DNA of 45,997 bases from Thauera sp. 28 (GTDB lineage: Bacteria > Pseudomonadota > Gammaproteobacteria > Burkholderiales > Rhodocyclaceae), in NCBI RefSeq assembly GCF_000310145.2, contig NZ_AMXA01000031.1:1-45997 (forward strand), written 5' to 3'. Under the pieces are notes generated by a model. That model was not told the origin of the DNA and searched no databases. It saw nothing but the letters and a program-made list of their open reading frames with translations. Below, in pieces: positions 28,399 through 37,762 of the stretch. Made by a program: the position numbers and the translations under genes. Position 1 is the first letter of the stretch, and every line of letters begins with the position of its first letter.

Positions 28399-28593
28399 AT
28401 GAAGGCCAATGAACTCCGCGCCAAGAGCGCTGAAGAGTTGAACAAGGAATTGCTCGAGCTGCTGAAGGCACAGTTCTCGCTGCGCATGCAGCATGCCACC
28501 CAGCAACTTGGCAACACGAGTCAGATCGGGAAGGTGCGTCGCGACATCGCGCGTGTCCGTACCATCCTGCGCGAAAAGGCGGGTCAGCAATGA
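28399..28593 (+). CDS. rpmC: 50S ribosomal protein L29
   Basis: 64-residue helical tunnel-exit protein near L23. Starts [23 protein letters not shown] and contains [12 protein letters not shown] 28399 is preferred over an in-frame TTG at 28393, since GGGGG lies just upstream and the family begins with MK. Overlaps rpsQ by four bases. Confidence 0.95.
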   Translation: MKANELRAKSAEELNKELLELLKAQFSLRMQHATQQLGNTSQIGKVRRDIARVRTILREKAGQQ

Positions 28594-28859
28594 GCGAACA
28601 AGTCGAGAAGGTTCGCCGCGCGCTGGTTGGGCGTGTGGTTAGCGACAAGATGCAGAAGACCGTGACGGTCCTCGTCGAACGTCGGGTGAAGCACCCGCTG
28701 TACGGCAAGATCATCACCCGTTCGGCGAAGTACCATGCCCACGTGGAAGATGGTATCGCCGCCGAAGGCGATCTGGTCGAGATCGAGGAATGCCGTCCGA
28801 TCTCGCGCACCAAGACCTGGCGCGTTGCCAAGGTGCTCGAGAAGGCACGCATCATCTGA
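28590..28859 (+). CDS. rpsQ: 30S ribosomal protein S17
   Basis: 89-residue OB-fold protein that binds 16S rRNA early in assembly. Segments [31 protein letters not shown] and [20 protein letters not shown] are family signatures. ATG 28590 overlaps the rpmC stop. It is the last gene before the 153-base gap that starts the spc section. Confidence 0.97.
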   Translation: MSEQVEKVRRALVGRVVSDKMQKTVTVLVERRVKHPLYGKIITRSAKYHAHVEDGIAAEGDLVEIEECRPISRTKTWRVAKVLEKARII

Positions 28860-28885
28860 ACTGAGTAACAAGCAAGGTGCAGAAA

Positions 28886-28930
28886 AACAGCTTGGCGCGA
28901 CAGCGCCAGGCTGTTATACTTTTGCCTCTT
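28886..28930 (+). promoter_or_regulatory. Promoter candidate before rplN overlapping a 13-bp stem-loop
   Basis: TTGGCG (28892-28897), a 17-base spacer and TATACT (28915-28920). The same bases form AACAGCTTGGCGC (28886-28898)/GCGCCAGGCTGTT (28903-28915) around GACA, one G-U pair, followed by ATACTTTTGCCTCTTT. It can be read as a terminator of the S10 unit, a promoter for the spc unit, or both. Bases 28931-29012 hold no gene; GGAG at 29000-29003 serves rplN. Confidence 0.6.
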
Positions 28931-29012
28931 TGCTCCGGGGCTCGCTCGGGGCATCCTACCCTGACGGGTTCCAAGACTGTCCGCACATGCGGGATAAGTT
29001 GGAGATACTTTC

Positions 29013-29381
29013 ATGATTCAAATGCAGTCCAAGCTGGACGTCGCCGATAACTCCGGTGCGCGCTCGGTGATGTGCATCAAGGTCCTGGGTGGTTCGAAGC
29101 GCCGCTACGCTGGCGTGGGCGACATCATCAAGGTCACCGTGAAGGATGCTGCGCCGCGTGGTCGTGCCAAGAAGGGCGATGTCTATAACGCGGTTGTCGT
29201 GCGTACCGCCAAGGGCGTCCGTCGTCCCGATGGTTCGCTGATCAAGTTCGATGGCAACGCGGCCGTGCTTCTGAACAACAAGCTGGAGCCGATCGGCACC
29301 CGTATCTTCGGGCCGGTTACTCGTGAGCTGCGTACCGAGCGCTTCATGAAGATCGTCTCGCTCGCGCCCGAAGTGCTCTGA
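29013..29381 (+). CDS. rplN: 50S ribosomal protein L14
   Basis: 122-residue subunit-interface protein and target of the silencing factor RsfS. Starts [24 protein letters not shown] and contains [24 protein letters not shown]. Full length. First gene of the spc section, 11 bases before rplX. Confidence 0.98.
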   Translation: MIQMQSKLDVADNSGARSVMCIKVLGGSKRRYAGVGDIIKVTVKDAAPRGRAKKGDVYNAVVVRTAKGVRRPDGSLIKFDGNAAVLLNNKLEPIGTRIFGPVTRELRTERFMKIVSLAPEVL

Positions 29382-29392
29382 GGAGTCCTTAG

Positions 29393-29710
29393 ATGAACAA
29401 GATCCGCAAGGGTGACGAAGTTTTGGTACTGACGGGCAAGGATCGCGGCCGTCGCGGTACCGTGCTGCGCCGCGTCGATGACGAGCGCGTCGTGGTCGAG
29501 GGTGTGAATCGGGTGAAGAAGCATGTGCGCCCGAATCCGCTCAAGGGTGAGGTGGGTGGCATTGTCGAAAAGGAAATGCCGATCCACGTGTCGAATGTCG
29601 CGCTGTTCAATCCCGCCACCCAGAAGGGTGATCGCGTCGGGATCAAGACGCTTGAAGATGGCCGCAAGGTTCGTTTCTTCAAGTCGAACGGCGAGCTGGT
29701 GAACGCCTAA
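29393..29710 (+). CDS. rplX: 50S ribosomal protein L24
   Basis: 105-residue KOW-domain protein that initiates 50S assembly. [22 protein letters not shown] is the KOW core and [14 protein letters not shown] follows. GAGTCCTT precedes ATG 29393. rplE follows after nine bases. Confidence 0.97.
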   Translation: MNKIRKGDEVLVLTGKDRGRRGTVLRRVDDERVVVEGVNRVKKHVRPNPLKGEVGGIVEKEMPIHVSNVALFNPATQKGDRVGIKTLEDGRKVRFFKSNGELVNA

Positions 29711-29719
29711 GGAGTGACG

Positions 29720-30259
29720 ATGGCTCGCTTGCAACAGGTTTACAAGGACGAAGTCGCGCCGGCGCTCAAGCAGCAGTTCGGCTACAAGTCCGTGATGGAG
29801 ATCCCGCGTATCACCAAGATCACCCTGAACATGGGTGTCGGTGAGGCGGTGGGTGACAAGAAGATCCTCGAGAATGCGCTCGGCGACATGACCAAGATTG
29901 CCGGTCAGAAGCCGGTGTCGACCAAGGCTCGCAAGTCGATTGCGGGTTTCAAGATCCGTGACGGCTATCCGATCGGTTGCATGGTCACCCTGCGTGGTCC
30001 GCGCATGTTCGAGTTTCTCGATCGTCTGATCACTATCGCGCTGCCGCGCGTGCGTGACTTCCGCGGTATCGCAGCGAAGGGTTTTGACGGTCGTGGCAAC
30101 TACAACCTCGGTGTCAAGGAACAGATCATTTTCCCTGAAATCGAGTACGACAAGATCGATGCGCTGCGCGGGATGAACATCAGCATCACGACGACGGCGA
30201 AGACCGACGGGGAGGCGCGCGCGCTCCTCGCTGCGTTCAAGTTCCCGTTCAAGAATTGA
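29720..30259 (+). CDS. rplE: 50S ribosomal protein L5
   Basis: 179-residue 5S rRNA-binding protein of the central protuberance, the same length as in E. coli. Signatures: [45 protein letters not shown] and the C-terminal [13 protein letters not shown]. The start is ATG 29720 (MARLQQ), with AAGGAG at a normal distance; GTG 29714 lies inside that ribosome site and is rejected. Confidence 0.97.
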   Translation: MARLQQVYKDEVAPALKQQFGYKSVMEIPRITKITLNMGVGEAVGDKKILENALGDMTKIAGQKPVSTKARKSIAGFKIRDGYPIGCMVTLRGPRMFEFLDRLITIALPRVRDFRGIAAKGFDGRGNYNLGVKEQIIFPEIEYDKIDALRGMNISITTTAKTDGEARALLAAFKFPFKN

Positions 30260-30266
30260 GGGTCAT

Positions 30267-30572
30267 ATGGCGAAACTCGCTCTGATCAATCGCGAAGTGA
30301 AGCGCGCCAAGCTGGTGGAGAAGTTCGCCGCCAAGCGTGCCGCCCTGGTCGCAAAGGTCAAGGACAGCAGCCTGTCCGAAGAAGAACGCATGGCTGCACG
30401 CCTGGCCCTGCAGCAACTGCCCCGCAACGCCAACCCGACTCGCCAGCGTAATCGTTGCGCGCTCACCGGGCGTCCGCGTGGTGTTTTCCGCAAGTTCGGT
30501 CTGTGCCGCAACAAGCTGCGCGAGATCGCTTTCCGCGGCGAAGTCCCTGGCATGACCAAGGCGAGCTGGTAA
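30267..30572 (+). CDS. rpsN: 30S ribosomal protein S14, zinc-independent form
   Basis: 101-residue head protein. It is the long form without the paired CxxC zinc motif; the C-terminal [40 protein letters not shown] is the usual proteobacterial ending. GAGGGTCAT precedes ATG 30267. It lies between rplE (7 bases) and rpsH (13 bases). Confidence 0.97.
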   Translation: MAKLALINREVKRAKLVEKFAAKRAALVAKVKDSSLSEEERMAARLALQQLPRNANPTRQRNRCALTGRPRGVFRKFGLCRNKLREIAFRGEVPGMTKASW

Positions 30573-30585
30573 GGAGAATTCGAAG

Positions 30586-30981
30586 ATGAGTATGTCCGAT
30601 CCCATCGCCGACATGCTGACGCGCATCCGCAATGGCCAGCAGGCACAGAAGGCATCGGTGTCGATGCCCTCGTCGAAGCTGAAGGTTGCGATCGCGAAGG
30701 TGTTGCAGGATGAAGGTTACATCGACGGCTTCGCCGTCCGCGACGATGCCGGCAAGGCGTCGCTTGACGTTACGCTGAAGTATTACGCCGGTCGTCCGGT
30801 CATCGAGCGCCTTGAGCGCGTGAGCCGCCCCGGCCTGCGTATCTACAAGGGCAGCGACGATCTGCCGCGCGTTATGAACGGCCTTGGCGTGGCCATCGTG
30901 TCCACCCCGCGTGGTGTGATGACCGACCGTTCGGCGCGTGCAAACCGCGTTGGCGGCGAAGTCATCTGCCTGGTGGCATAA
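30586..30981 (+). CDS. rpsH: 30S ribosomal protein S8
   Basis: 131-residue platform protein binding 16S helix 21; in E. coli it represses the spc operon at rplE. Starts [18 protein letters not shown] and ends [25 protein letters not shown] precedes ATG 30586; the alternative ATG two codons later is less well spaced. Full length. Confidence 0.97.
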   Translation: MSMSDPIADMLTRIRNGQQAQKASVSMPSSKLKVAIAKVLQDEGYIDGFAVRDDAGKASLDVTLKYYAGRPVIERLERVSRPGLRIYKGSDDLPRVMNGLGVAIVSTPRGVMTDRSARANRVGGEVICLVA

Positions 30982-30991
30982 GGAGGAAGCG

Positions 30992-31525
30992 ATGTCTCGT
31001 GTAGCCAAGAATCCGGTGGCGATTCCTCAGGGTGTCGAAGTGACGATCTCCGCTGGTGAGGTCGCCGTCAAGGGGCCGCTCGGTACGCTGCGTCAGGCGC
31101 TGACCAGCGCCGTCTCGGTCGAGCGCGAAGGTGATGCAGTCGTGTGCAAGGCGCGCGACGGTGTTGCCAACGCCCGTGCGCTTTCGGGTACGACCCGTGC
31201 GCTCATCAATAACATGGTGAGCGGTGTCAGCAAGGGTTTCGAGCGCAAGCTCAACCTGGTTGGCGTCGGCTATCGCGCTCAGGCTCAGGGCGACAAGCTC
31301 AACCTGTCGCTCGGCTTCTCGCATCCGGTCGTGCATCAGATGCCGGAAGGCGTGAAGGTCGAGACCCCGACCCAGACGGAAATCGTGATCAAGGGTATCG
31401 ACAAGCAGAAAGTCGGCCAGGTCGCTGCCGAGGTGCGTGCCTACCGCTCCCCCGAGCCCTATAAGGGCAAGGGCGTCCGTTATTCGGACGAGGTGGTGGT
31501 GCTCAAGGAAACCAAGAAGAAGTAA
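30992..31525 (+). CDS. rplF: 50S ribosomal protein L6
   Basis: 177-residue protein beside the sarcin-ricin loop and the L7/L12 stalk base. Starts [19 protein letters not shown] and ends with the signature [19 protein letters not shown] 30992 follows AAGGAGGAAG; upstream in-frame codons lie within rpsH. The length equals the E. coli protein. Confidence 0.97.
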   Translation: MSRVAKNPVAIPQGVEVTISAGEVAVKGPLGTLRQALTSAVSVEREGDAVVCKARDGVANARALSGTTRALINNMVSGVSKGFERKLNLVGVGYRAQAQGDKLNLSLGFSHPVVHQMPEGVKVETPTQTEIVIKGIDKQKVGQVAAEVRAYRSPEPYKGKGVRYSDEVVVLKETKKK

Positions 31526-31536
31526 GGCGGTTCGTC

Positions 31537-31890
31537 ATGAACAAGAAAGAAACTCGTCTTCGCCGTGCGCGCAAAACTCGCGCCAAGATTGCGGAGCTCA
31601 AGGCGGTTCGCCTGACGGTGTTCCGGTCCAACTGCCACATGTACGCCCAGGTCATCGACGGTTCCGGCTCCCGCGTGATTGCGGCCGCCTCGACAGTCGA
31701 AGCCGATGTGCGCGCCCAGGTCGCGAACGGCGGCAACAAGGCTGCCGCCGAGCTCGTCGGCAAGCTGATTGCCGAGCGCGCCAAGGCTGCCGGCATCGAG
31801 CAGGTCTCGTTTGACCGCTCGGGCTTCCTGTATCACGGCCGCGTCAAGGCGCTGGCCGAGGCTGCCCGCGAAGGCGGCCTCAAGTTCTAA
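31537..31890 (+). CDS. rplR: 50S ribosomal protein L18
   Basis: 117-residue 5S rRNA-binding protein. The basic N-terminus [18 protein letters not shown], the [17 protein letters not shown] core and the ending [26 protein letters not shown] are diagnostic. AAGGCGG precedes ATG 31537; rpsE follows after 12 bases. Confidence 0.97.
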   Translation: MNKKETRLRRARKTRAKIAELKAVRLTVFRSNCHMYAQVIDGSGSRVIAAASTVEADVRAQVANGGNKAAAELVGKLIAERAKAAGIEQVSFDRSGFLYHGRVKALAEAAREGGLKF

Positions 31891-31902
31891 GCGAGGATTC
31901 GA

Positions 31903-32427
31903 ATGGCTAAGCAGCAAACCAAACGTGCGCAAGCCTCCGACGAGCGCGATGACGGCCTGAAGGAGAAAATGGTCGCGATCAATCGCGTGACCAAGGTCGT
32001 CAAGGGCGGCCGGATCCTCGGCTTCGCCGCGCTGACCGTGGTCGGCGACGGTGACGGTGCGATCGGCATGGGCAAGGGCAAGTCGCGCGAAGTGCCGGTG
32101 GCAGTTCAGAAGGCGATGGACGAAGCGCGTCGCAAGATGCGCAAGGTCTCGCTCAAGAACGGCACCCTGCAGCACACTGTTGTCGGCAAGCATGGCGCCG
32201 CCTCGGTGCTGATGCAGCCGGCTCCGGCCGGTACCGGCATCATCGCCGGTGGCCCGATGCGCGCAGTGTTCGAAGTGATGGGCGTGACCGATGTGATTTG
32301 CAAGTGCATCGGTTCTGCCAATCCCTACAACGTCGTTCGTGCCACGATCAACGGCCTGATGGCGATCAACACCCCGGCGGAGATTGCTGCCAAGCGCGGC
32401 AAGTCCGTCGAAGAAATTCTGGGGTAA
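31903..32427 (+). CDS. rpsE: 30S ribosomal protein S5
   Basis: 174-residue fidelity and mRNA-helicase protein. The N-terminal double-stranded RNA-binding domain contains [19 protein letters not shown]-type sequence (here [16 protein letters not shown]), the loop where spectinomycin resistance maps in E. coli; it looks like the common sensitive sequence. The C-terminal domain contains [26 protein letters not shown] precedes ATG 31903. Confidence 0.97.
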   Translation: MAKQQTKRAQASDERDDGLKEKMVAINRVTKVVKGGRILGFAALTVVGDGDGAIGMGKGKSREVPVAVQKAMDEARRKMRKVSLKNGTLQHTVVGKHGAASVLMQPAPAGTGIIAGGPMRAVFEVMGVTDVICKCIGSANPYNVVRATINGLMAINTPAEIAAKRGKSVEEILG

Positions 32428-32430
32428 GCG

Positions 32431-32613
32431 ATGTCGGACAAGAAAATCAAGGTGACGCTCGTCAAGAGCGTGATCGGCACCAAGCAGTCGCACCGCGCCA
32501 CCGTGCGCGGGCTCGGTCTGCGTCGACTCAACCATACGGTCGAGCTGGCGGATACCCCCGAGGTTCGCGGCATGGTCAACAAGGTGTCCTACCTGGTCAA
32601 GTGTGAGGGTTGA
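32431..32613 (+). CDS. rpmD: 50S ribosomal protein L30
   Basis: 60-residue protein, short bacterial form. [27 protein letters not shown] and the ending [11 protein letters not shown] are typical. It starts three bases after rpsE and ends one base before rplO, a tightly packed arrangement that suggests coupling. Confidence 0.96.
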   Translation: MSDKKIKVTLVKSVIGTKQSHRATVRGLGLRRLNHTVELADTPEVRGMVNKVSYLVKCEG

Positions 32614-32614
32614 T

Positions 32615-33052
32615 ATGCGCCTGAATACCATCAAGCCGGGCGAAGGCTCGAAGAAGGCTGCGCGCCGTGTCGGTCGCGGCATGGGTAGCGGCCTCGGCAA
32701 GACCTGCGGTCGCGGCCACAAGGGGCAGAAGTCCCGTGCCGGCGGCTTCCACAAGGTCGGCTTCGAGGGCGGTCAGATGCCCTTGCAGCGTCGTCTGCCG
32801 AAGCGCGGTTTCGTTTCGCTGACGCGTGCGCGCAATGTCGAGGTGCGTCTGTCCGAACTGGACAAGCTGCCCATCGATGAAGTCGATCTGCTGACGCTCA
32901 AGCAGGCGGGCGTGATCGCGGCTGACGCACTGTCGGCGAAGGTCGTGCTTTCCGGCGCCATCAACCGCAAGGTTGTGCTGCGCGGTGTCGGTGCTACCCA
33001 GGGTGCCAAGGCGGCGATCGAAGCCGCTGGTGGTTCCGTGGCGGCCGAGTAA
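32615..33052 (+). CDS. rplO: 50S ribosomal protein L15
   Basis: 145-residue late-assembly protein. Starts [26 protein letters not shown] with the glycine-rich [13 protein letters not shown] stretch and [20 protein letters not shown] 32615 is chosen over ATG 32603, which lies inside rpmD, because the family begins MRLN. secY follows after 15 bases. Confidence 0.97.
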   Translation: MRLNTIKPGEGSKKAARRVGRGMGSGLGKTCGRGHKGQKSRAGGFHKVGFEGGQMPLQRRLPKRGFVSLTRARNVEVRLSELDKLPIDEVDLLTLKQAGVIAADALSAKVVLSGAINRKVVLRGVGATQGAKAAIEAAGGSVAAE

Positions 33053-33067
33053 ACAGGGAAAACGATT

Positions 33068-34393
33068 GTGGCGAATACTGCTGCCACGCTCGGAAAGCCG
33101 GGGCGGTTCGGCGACCTGAAGCGGCGCCTGCTGTTTCTGCTGGGCGCGCTGATCGTCTACCGCATCGGCGCGCACATTCCTGTCCCGGGTATCGATCCCG
33201 AGCGTCTGGCTGAGTTGTTCCAGTCGCAGGCGGGCGGCATCCTCGGGGTGTTCAACCTGTTCTCCGGCGGCGCGCTGTCGCGTTTCACCATCTTCGCGCT
33301 GGGCATCATGCCCTACATTTCCGCGTCGATCATCATGCAGTTGATGACGGTGGCGGTACCGTATCTCGAGGCGTTGAAGAAGGAAGGCGAGGCTGGGCGA
33401 CGCAAGATCACGCAGTACACCCGCTACGGCACGCTCGTCCTTGCTTTTGCTCAGGCGCTCGGTATTTCGATTGCGCTCGAGGGGCAGCCGGGCCTGGTGC
33501 TGGATCCGGGGCTGATGTTCCGTTTCGTTACCGTGGCGACGCTGGTGACTGGCACGATGTTCCTGATGTGGATGGGTGAGCAGATCACCGAGCGCGGTAT
33601 CGGAAACGGTATTTCGTTGATCATCTTCGCGGGGATCGTGGCTGGATTGCCGAGTGCGATCGGTGGGCTGTTCGAGCTGGTTCGTACTGGCGCGATGCAT
33701 CCCTTCACGGCGCTCTTCATCTGCGTGCTGGTTGTGCTGGTGACCGGGTTCGTGGTGTTCGTGGAGCGGGGGCAGCGCAAGATTCTGGTGAACTACGCCA
33801 AGCGGCAGGTCGGCAACAAGGTGTATGGCGGGCAAAGCTCCCACCTGCCCCTGAAGCTGAACATGTCGGGTGTGATTCCGCCGATTTTTGCGTCGAGCAT
33901 CATCCTGTTCCCGGCGACCTTGGGTCAGTGGTTTGGCTCGTCTGAGGGTATGTACTGGTTGCGGGATATCGCATCCACACTGTCTCCAGGACAGCCGATC
34001 TACGTGATGCTGTACGCGCTGGCAATCGTGTTCTTCTGTTTCTTCTACACCGCGCTCGTGTTCAACGCGCGTGAGACGGCGGACAACCTGAAGAAGAGTG
34101 GTGCGTTCGTGCCTGGCATTCGTCCGGGTGACCAGACGGCGCGCTACATTGACAAGATTCTCATGCGGCTGACGTTGGCCGGGGCGGTGTATATCACCCT
34201 GGTCTGCCTGCTGCCGGAGTTCCTGATCCTGAAGTGGAACGTTCCGTTCTATTTCGGCGGCACCTCGCTGCTGATCATCGTGGTGGTCACGATGGACTTC
34301 ATGGCCCAGGTACAGGCGTTTGCGATGTCGCACCAGTACGAGAGTCTGCTGAAGAAGGCGAATTTCAAGGGGGCGGGCTTCCCGGGCAGGTAG
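33068..34393 (+). CDS. secY: Preprotein translocase channel subunit SecY
   Basis: 441-residue inner-membrane channel with about ten hydrophobic helices, partner of SecE (7264-7611). The N-terminal segment [23 protein letters not shown], the plug-region [24 protein letters not shown] and the cytoplasmic loops with [17 protein letters not shown] are clear. GTG start at 33068, following AGGGAAAACG; the next ATG would cut off the first helix. Four bases before infA. Confidence 0.98.
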   Translation: MANTAATLGKPGRFGDLKRRLLFLLGALIVYRIGAHIPVPGIDPERLAELFQSQAGGILGVFNLFSGGALSRFTIFALGIMPYISASIIMQLMTVAVPYLEALKKEGEAGRRKITQYTRYGTLVLAFAQALGISIALEGQPGLVLDPGLMFRFVTVATLVTGTMFLMWMGEQITERGIGNGISLIIFAGIVAGLPSAIGGLFELVRTGAMHPFTALFICVLVVLVTGFVVFVERGQRKILVNYAKRQVGNKVYGGQSSHLPLKLNMSGVIPPIFASSIILFPATLGQWFGSSEGMYWLRDIASTLSPGQPIYVMLYALAIVFFCFFYTALVFNARETADNLKKSGAFVPGIRPGDQTARYIDKILMRLTLAGAVYITLVCLLPEFLILKWNVPFYFGGTSLLIIVVVTMDFMAQVQAFAMSHQYESLLKKANFKGAGFPGR

Positions 34394-34397
34394 AACC

Positions 34398-34616
34398 ATG
34401 GCGAAGGAAGATGTCATTGAGATGCAAGGTGAGGTTACTGAGAACCTCCCGAATGCAACATTCCGCGTCAGGCTCGAGAACGGTCACATGGTGCTTGGGC
34501 ACATCTCCGGAAAGATGCGGATGCACTACATCCGCATCCTCCCTGGGGATAAGGTGACCGTCCAGCTCACCCCCTACGACCTGACCAAGGGCCGGATCGT
34601 GTTCCGGACCAAGTGA
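34398..34616 (+). CDS. infA: Translation initiation factor IF-1
   Basis: 72-residue OB-fold factor that blocks the A site during initiation. Starts [24 protein letters not shown] and contains [20 protein letters not shown] and [14 protein letters not shown]. Exact usual length. Located between secY and rpmJ, the standard betaproteobacterial position. The sequence GGGCAGG at the end of secY serves as its ribosome site. Confidence 0.97.
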   Translation: MAKEDVIEMQGEVTENLPNATFRVRLENGHMVLGHISGKMRMHYIRILPGDKVTVQLTPYDLTKGRIVFRTK

Positions 34617-34641
34617 AGATAAGAGAAACAGGAGCAAGACC

Positions 34642-34755
34642 ATGAGAGTCCAGGCATCGGTAAAGCGGCTCTGCCGCAACTGCAAGATCATCCGCCGCAA
34701 GGGTGTGGTTCGCGTCATTTGTAGCGATCCGCGGCACAAGCAACGCCAGGGTTGA
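34642..34755 (+). CDS. rpmJ: 50S ribosomal protein L36, zinc form
   Basis: A 37-residue gene easily missed because of its size. Starts [20 protein letters not shown] and ends DPRHKQRQG. Cys11, Cys14, Cys27 and His32 form the zinc-binding (C+) motif. CAGGAG lies before ATG 34642. The stop codon overlaps the -35 of the next promoter candidate. Presence of the C+ form means this gene should be subject to zinc-dependent replacement only if a second, zinc-free copy exists elsewhere; none is in the window. Confidence 0.96.
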   Translation: MRVQASVKRLCRNCKIIRRKGVVRVICSDPRHKQRQG

Positions 34756-34780
34756 TTAGATCAACTTAAGGCTTTAGAAT
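34752..34780 (+). promoter_or_regulatory. Promoter candidate of the alpha cluster
   Basis: TTGATT (34752-34757), a 17-base spacer and TAGAAT (34775-34780), 28 bases before rpsM. The -35 lies in the inverted repeat GTTGAT/ATCAAC (34751-34765), and an AT-rich TTAACGTTTTT follows. The leader is short for an S4-repressor pseudoknot of the E. coli type. Confidence 0.6.
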
Positions 34781-34808
34781 TTAACGTTTTTCGCTTTGGG
34801 GTATACGG

Positions 34809-35171
34809 ATGGCCCGTATTGCTGGGGTAAACATTCCCAATCACAAGCATGCCGAGATCGCGCTGACCGCCATCTATGGGATCGGCCGTTCGCGTGCTCA
34901 GAAGGTTTGCGACGCTGCCGGTATCCAGCGTTCGGTCAAGGTCAAGGACCTGACTGAATCGGATATGGAGAAGCTGCGTGACGAAGTCGCTCGGTTCGTT
35001 GTCGAGGGTGACCTGCGTCGTGAAGTGACGATGAACATCAAGCGACTGATGGACCTGGGCTGCTATCGCGGCGTGCGTCATCGTCGCGGCCTGCCGATGC
35101 GTGGTCAGCGTACCCGCACGAACGCCCGCACCCGCAAGGGCCCGCGCAAGGCGATCGCCGGCAAGAAGTAA
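34809..35171 (+). CDS. rpsM: 30S ribosomal protein S13
   Basis: 120-residue head protein contacting P-site tRNA and L5. Starts [26 protein letters not shown] and ends with the basic [22 protein letters not shown] tail that reaches the tRNAs. First gene of the alpha cluster; 12 bases before rpsK. Confidence 0.97.
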   Translation: MARIAGVNIPNHKHAEIALTAIYGIGRSRAQKVCDAAGIQRSVKVKDLTESDMEKLRDEVARFVVEGDLRREVTMNIKRLMDLGCYRGVRHRRGLPMRGQRTRTNARTRKGPRKAIAGKK

Positions 35172-35183
35172 TAGGAACCGATA

Positions 35184-35573
35184 ATGGCTAAGACTGGAAC
35201 GAAGGTTCGTAAGAAGGTCAAGAAGAACGTCGCGGAAGGTATCGCGCACGTTCACGCGAGCTTCAACAATACGATCATCACCATCACCGACCGTCAGGGC
35301 AACGCGCTGTCGTGGGCGACCTCGGGTGGCGCTGGCTTCAAGGGTTCGCGCAAGAGTACCCCGTTCGCTGCCCAGGTGGCTGCAGAAGCAGCTGGCAAGG
35401 TGGCACAGGAGTGCGGTATCAAGAACCTCGAGGTTCGCATCAAGGGCCCGGGCCCGGGTCGCGAGTCTTCGGTTCGTGCGCTCAACGCGCTGGGGATCAA
35501 GATTTCCAGCATCACGGACATCACCCCCATTCCGCACAACGGCTGCCGTCCGCCGAAGAAGCGTCGTATCTGA
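35184..35573 (+). CDS. rpsK: 30S ribosomal protein S11
   Basis: 129-residue platform protein near the Shine-Dalgarno helix. Signatures: [28 protein letters not shown] and the ending [21 protein letters not shown]. The length is the same as in E. coli. AGGAACCG precedes ATG 35184. Confidence 0.98.
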   Translation: MAKTGTKVRKKVKKNVAEGIAHVHASFNNTIITITDRQGNALSWATSGGAGFKGSRKSTPFAAQVAAEAAGKVAQECGIKNLEVRIKGPGPGRESSVRALNALGIKISSITDITPIPHNGCRPPKKRRI

Positions 35574-35587
35574 CAAGGAGTTGATAA

Positions 35588-36217
35588 GTGGCTCGTAATC
35601 TCGATCCCAAGTGCCGTCAGTGCCGTCGCGAAGGCGAAAAGCTGTTTCTGAAGGGCGAAAAGTGTTTTACCGACAAGTGCGCGATTGAGCGCCGTGCCTA
35701 CGCGCCTGGCCAACACGGTCAGCGCTCGGGGCAGCGTCTGTCGGGTTACGGTGTGCAACTGCGCGAGAAGCAGAAGATCCGTCGTCTGTACGGTGTGCTC
35801 GAGCGTCAGTTCCGCCGTGTGTATTCCGAAGCTGACCGTCGTCGTGGCCAGACCGGCGAGAACCTGCTTCAGTTGCTCGAAGGTCGTCTGGATTCGGTGG
35901 CCTACCGCATGGGTTTTGGCGCTTCGCGTGCCGAGGCTCGTCAGGTTGTGCGCCACAACGGCGTTCTGGTCAATGGCAAGCGCGTCAACATCCCGTCGTA
36001 TGTCGTTCGTCCGGGCGATGTCGTGGAGCTGACCGAGCGCGCCCGTGGGCACCTGCGTGTCAAGGCTGCGCTCGAAGCGGCTGAGTCGCGCGGGTTCCCG
36101 GAGTGGCTGGAAGTCGACGCCAAGGCTGGCAAGGGTACGTTCAAGGCCTATCCGGTGCGCAGCGAACTGCCGGCAACGATCAACGAAGGCCTGGTTGTGG
36201 AACTGTACTCCCGTTGA
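35588..36217 (+). CDS. rpsD: 30S ribosomal protein S4, four-cysteine form
   Basis: 209-residue primary 16S-binding protein. Cys9, Cys12, Cys26 and Cys31 form a zinc site that E. coli S4 lacks but many bacteria, including Betaproteobacteria, keep (family knowledge). The S4 RNA-binding domain contains [34 protein letters not shown] start at 35588 after AAGGAG. Its stop codon lies in the loop of a perfect hairpin (36207-36225) leading to rpoA. Confidence 0.97.
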   Translation: MARNLDPKCRQCRREGEKLFLKGEKCFTDKCAIERRAYAPGQHGQRSGQRLSGYGVQLREKQKIRRLYGVLERQFRRVYSEADRRRGQTGENLLQLLEGRLDSVAYRMGFGASRAEARQVVRHNGVLVNGKRVNIPSYVVRPGDVVELTERARGHLRVKAALEAAESRGFPEWLEVDAKAGKGTFKAYPVRSELPATINEGLVVELYSR

Positions 36218-36225
36218 TCGGGAGT
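36207..36225 (+). promoter_or_regulatory. Stem-loop with rpsD stop codon in its loop
   Basis: ACTCCCG (36207-36213) and CGGGAGT (36219-36225) pair perfectly around TTGAT, whose TGA is the rpsD stop. It could tune translation or RNA cleavage between rpsD and rpoA. There is no T tract, so it is not a terminator. Confidence 0.5.
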
Positions 36226-36256
36226 CTGAGCCTCTTCTAGTTCCGAGGGAATGCTG

Positions 36257-37237
36257 ATGCAAAGCAATGCACTGCTGAAACCGCGCATCATCGACGTCCA
36301 GAGCACCTCGCCTGTCCAGGCGCGGGTGACTATGGAGCCGTTCGAGCGCGGGTTCGGTCACACGCTGGGGAATGCGCTGCGGCGCATCCTCCTGTCGTCG
36401 CTGCCGGGCCATGCGGCCACGGAAGTGACGATCGAAGGTGTGCTCCATGAGTACTCGACGCTTGACGGCGTGCGCGAGGACATCGTCGACCTGCTGCTCA
36501 ACCTCAAGGGCGTGGTGTTCAAACTGAATGGCCGTGCCGATGTAACCGTGCGGCTGGCGAAGTCCGGCGAGGGCGTTGTCACCGCGGCCGACATCGAGCT
36601 CGGTCACGACGTCGAGATCATCAATCCGGATCACGTGATCGCCCACCTTGCTCCGGGCGGAAAGCTCGACATGCAGATCAAGGTCGAGCAGGGCCGTGGC
36701 TATGTGCCGGGTAATGCACGTCCGCAGAGCGCCGAGAGCAAGAGCATCGGGCACATCGTGCTTGACGCTTCGTTCGGGCCGGTGCGTCGCGTCAGCTATC
36801 TCGTCGAGAGCGCTCGCGTCGAGCAGCGTACCGATCTGGACCGGCTGATCATCGATATCGAGACCAATGGTGCGGTCGACCCCGAAGAGGCCATCCGCTA
36901 CGCCGCGCGCGTGCTGATGGACCAGCTCTCGGTGTTTGCCGACCTCGAGGGTACTCAGCCCGAGCGCGAGGTGGCGCCGTCGGTGACCATTGATCCGGTG
37001 CTCATGCGCCCGGTCGATGATCTGGAATTGACGGTGCGTTCGGCGAACTGCCTGAAGGCCGAGAACATCTACTACATCGGTGACCTGATCCAGCGCACCG
37101 AGACCGAGCTGCTCAAGACCCCGAACCTGGGTCGCAAGTCGCTCAACGAGATCAAGGAAGTACTGGCCTCCCGCGGGCTTACCCTTGGCATGAAACTGGA
37201 AAACTGGCCGCCGGCCGGGCTTGAAAAGCTCGGTTGA
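36257..37237 (+). CDS. rpoA: DNA-directed RNA polymerase alpha subunit
   Basis: 326-residue assembly subunit. The N-terminal dimerisation domain contains [21 protein letters not shown]. The C-terminal domain, which binds UP elements and activators, contains [50 protein letters not shown] 36257 is chosen because GAGGGA lies six bases upstream; ATG 36251 abuts that ribosome site. A good UP-like stretch exists at the tRNA promoter in this window. rplQ follows after 25 bases. Confidence 0.97.
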   Translation: MQSNALLKPRIIDVQSTSPVQARVTMEPFERGFGHTLGNALRRILLSSLPGHAATEVTIEGVLHEYSTLDGVREDIVDLLLNLKGVVFKLNGRADVTVRLAKSGEGVVTAADIELGHDVEIINPDHVIAHLAPGGKLDMQIKVEQGRGYVPGNARPQSAESKSIGHIVLDASFGPVRRVSYLVESARVEQRTDLDRLIIDIETNGAVDPEEAIRYAARVLMDQLSVFADLEGTQPEREVAPSVTIDPVLMRPVDDLELTVRSANCLKAENIYYIGDLIQRTETELLKTPNLGRKSLNEIKEVLASRGLTLGMKLENWPPAGLEKLG

Positions 37238-37262
37238 GACGCCGGGCAAGTGAGGAATTGAA

Positions 37263-37661
37263 ATGCGTCACCGTAATGGTCTTCGCAAGCTGAATCGTAC
37301 CAGCAGCCACCGCCAGGCGATGTTCCGCAACATGGCCAACTCGCTGCTGCAACACGAAGTCATCAAGACGACCCTGCCGAAGGCGAAGGAACTTCGCCGT
37401 GTGGTCGAGCCGATGATCACCCTGGGCAAGAAGCCCAGTCTCGCCAACCGCCGTCTGGCTTTCGACCGCCTGCGCGACCGTGACATGGTCGTCAAGCTGT
37501 TCGACGAGCTGGGTCCGCGCTACGCCGCCCGCAACGGTGGTTACCTGCGCATCCTGAAGTGCGGTTTCCGTGACGGCGACAATGCACCGATGGCTTACGT
37601 CGAGCTGCTGGATCGCCCCGACGTGGAAGCGGTCGAGGTCGAGGGCGCCGAGGCGGCTTGA
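37263..37661 (+). CDS. rplQ: 50S ribosomal protein L17
   Basis: 132-residue tunnel-exit protein. Starts [24 protein letters not shown] and contains [14 protein letters not shown]-type sequence ([32 protein letters not shown]). AGGAATTGAA precedes ATG 37263. Last gene of the ribosomal block, followed by a strong terminator. Confidence 0.98.
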   Translation: MRHRNGLRKLNRTSSHRQAMFRNMANSLLQHEVIKTTLPKAKELRRVVEPMITLGKKPSLANRRLAFDRLRDRDMVVKLFDELGPRYAARNGGYLRILKCGFRDGDNAPMAYVELLDRPDVEAVEVEGAEAA

Positions 37662-37681
37662 GCCGTCGCGAGCAACCGAGT

Positions 37682-37710
37682 AAAAAACCGGGCAGCGCCC
37701 GGTTTTTTTT
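37682..37710 (+). terminator. Strong intrinsic terminator of the ribosomal cluster
   Basis: Six As, CCGGGC (37688-37693), loop AGC, GCCCGG (37697-37702) and eight Ts. The A run on the left lets it act on either strand. It closes the block that begins upstream at the tRNA promoter. Confidence 0.95.
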
Positions 37711-37762
37711 CGTGATCAGCAATCACGACTGTAACAACGGGCTTTGCTGAAGGGGCGAGCGT

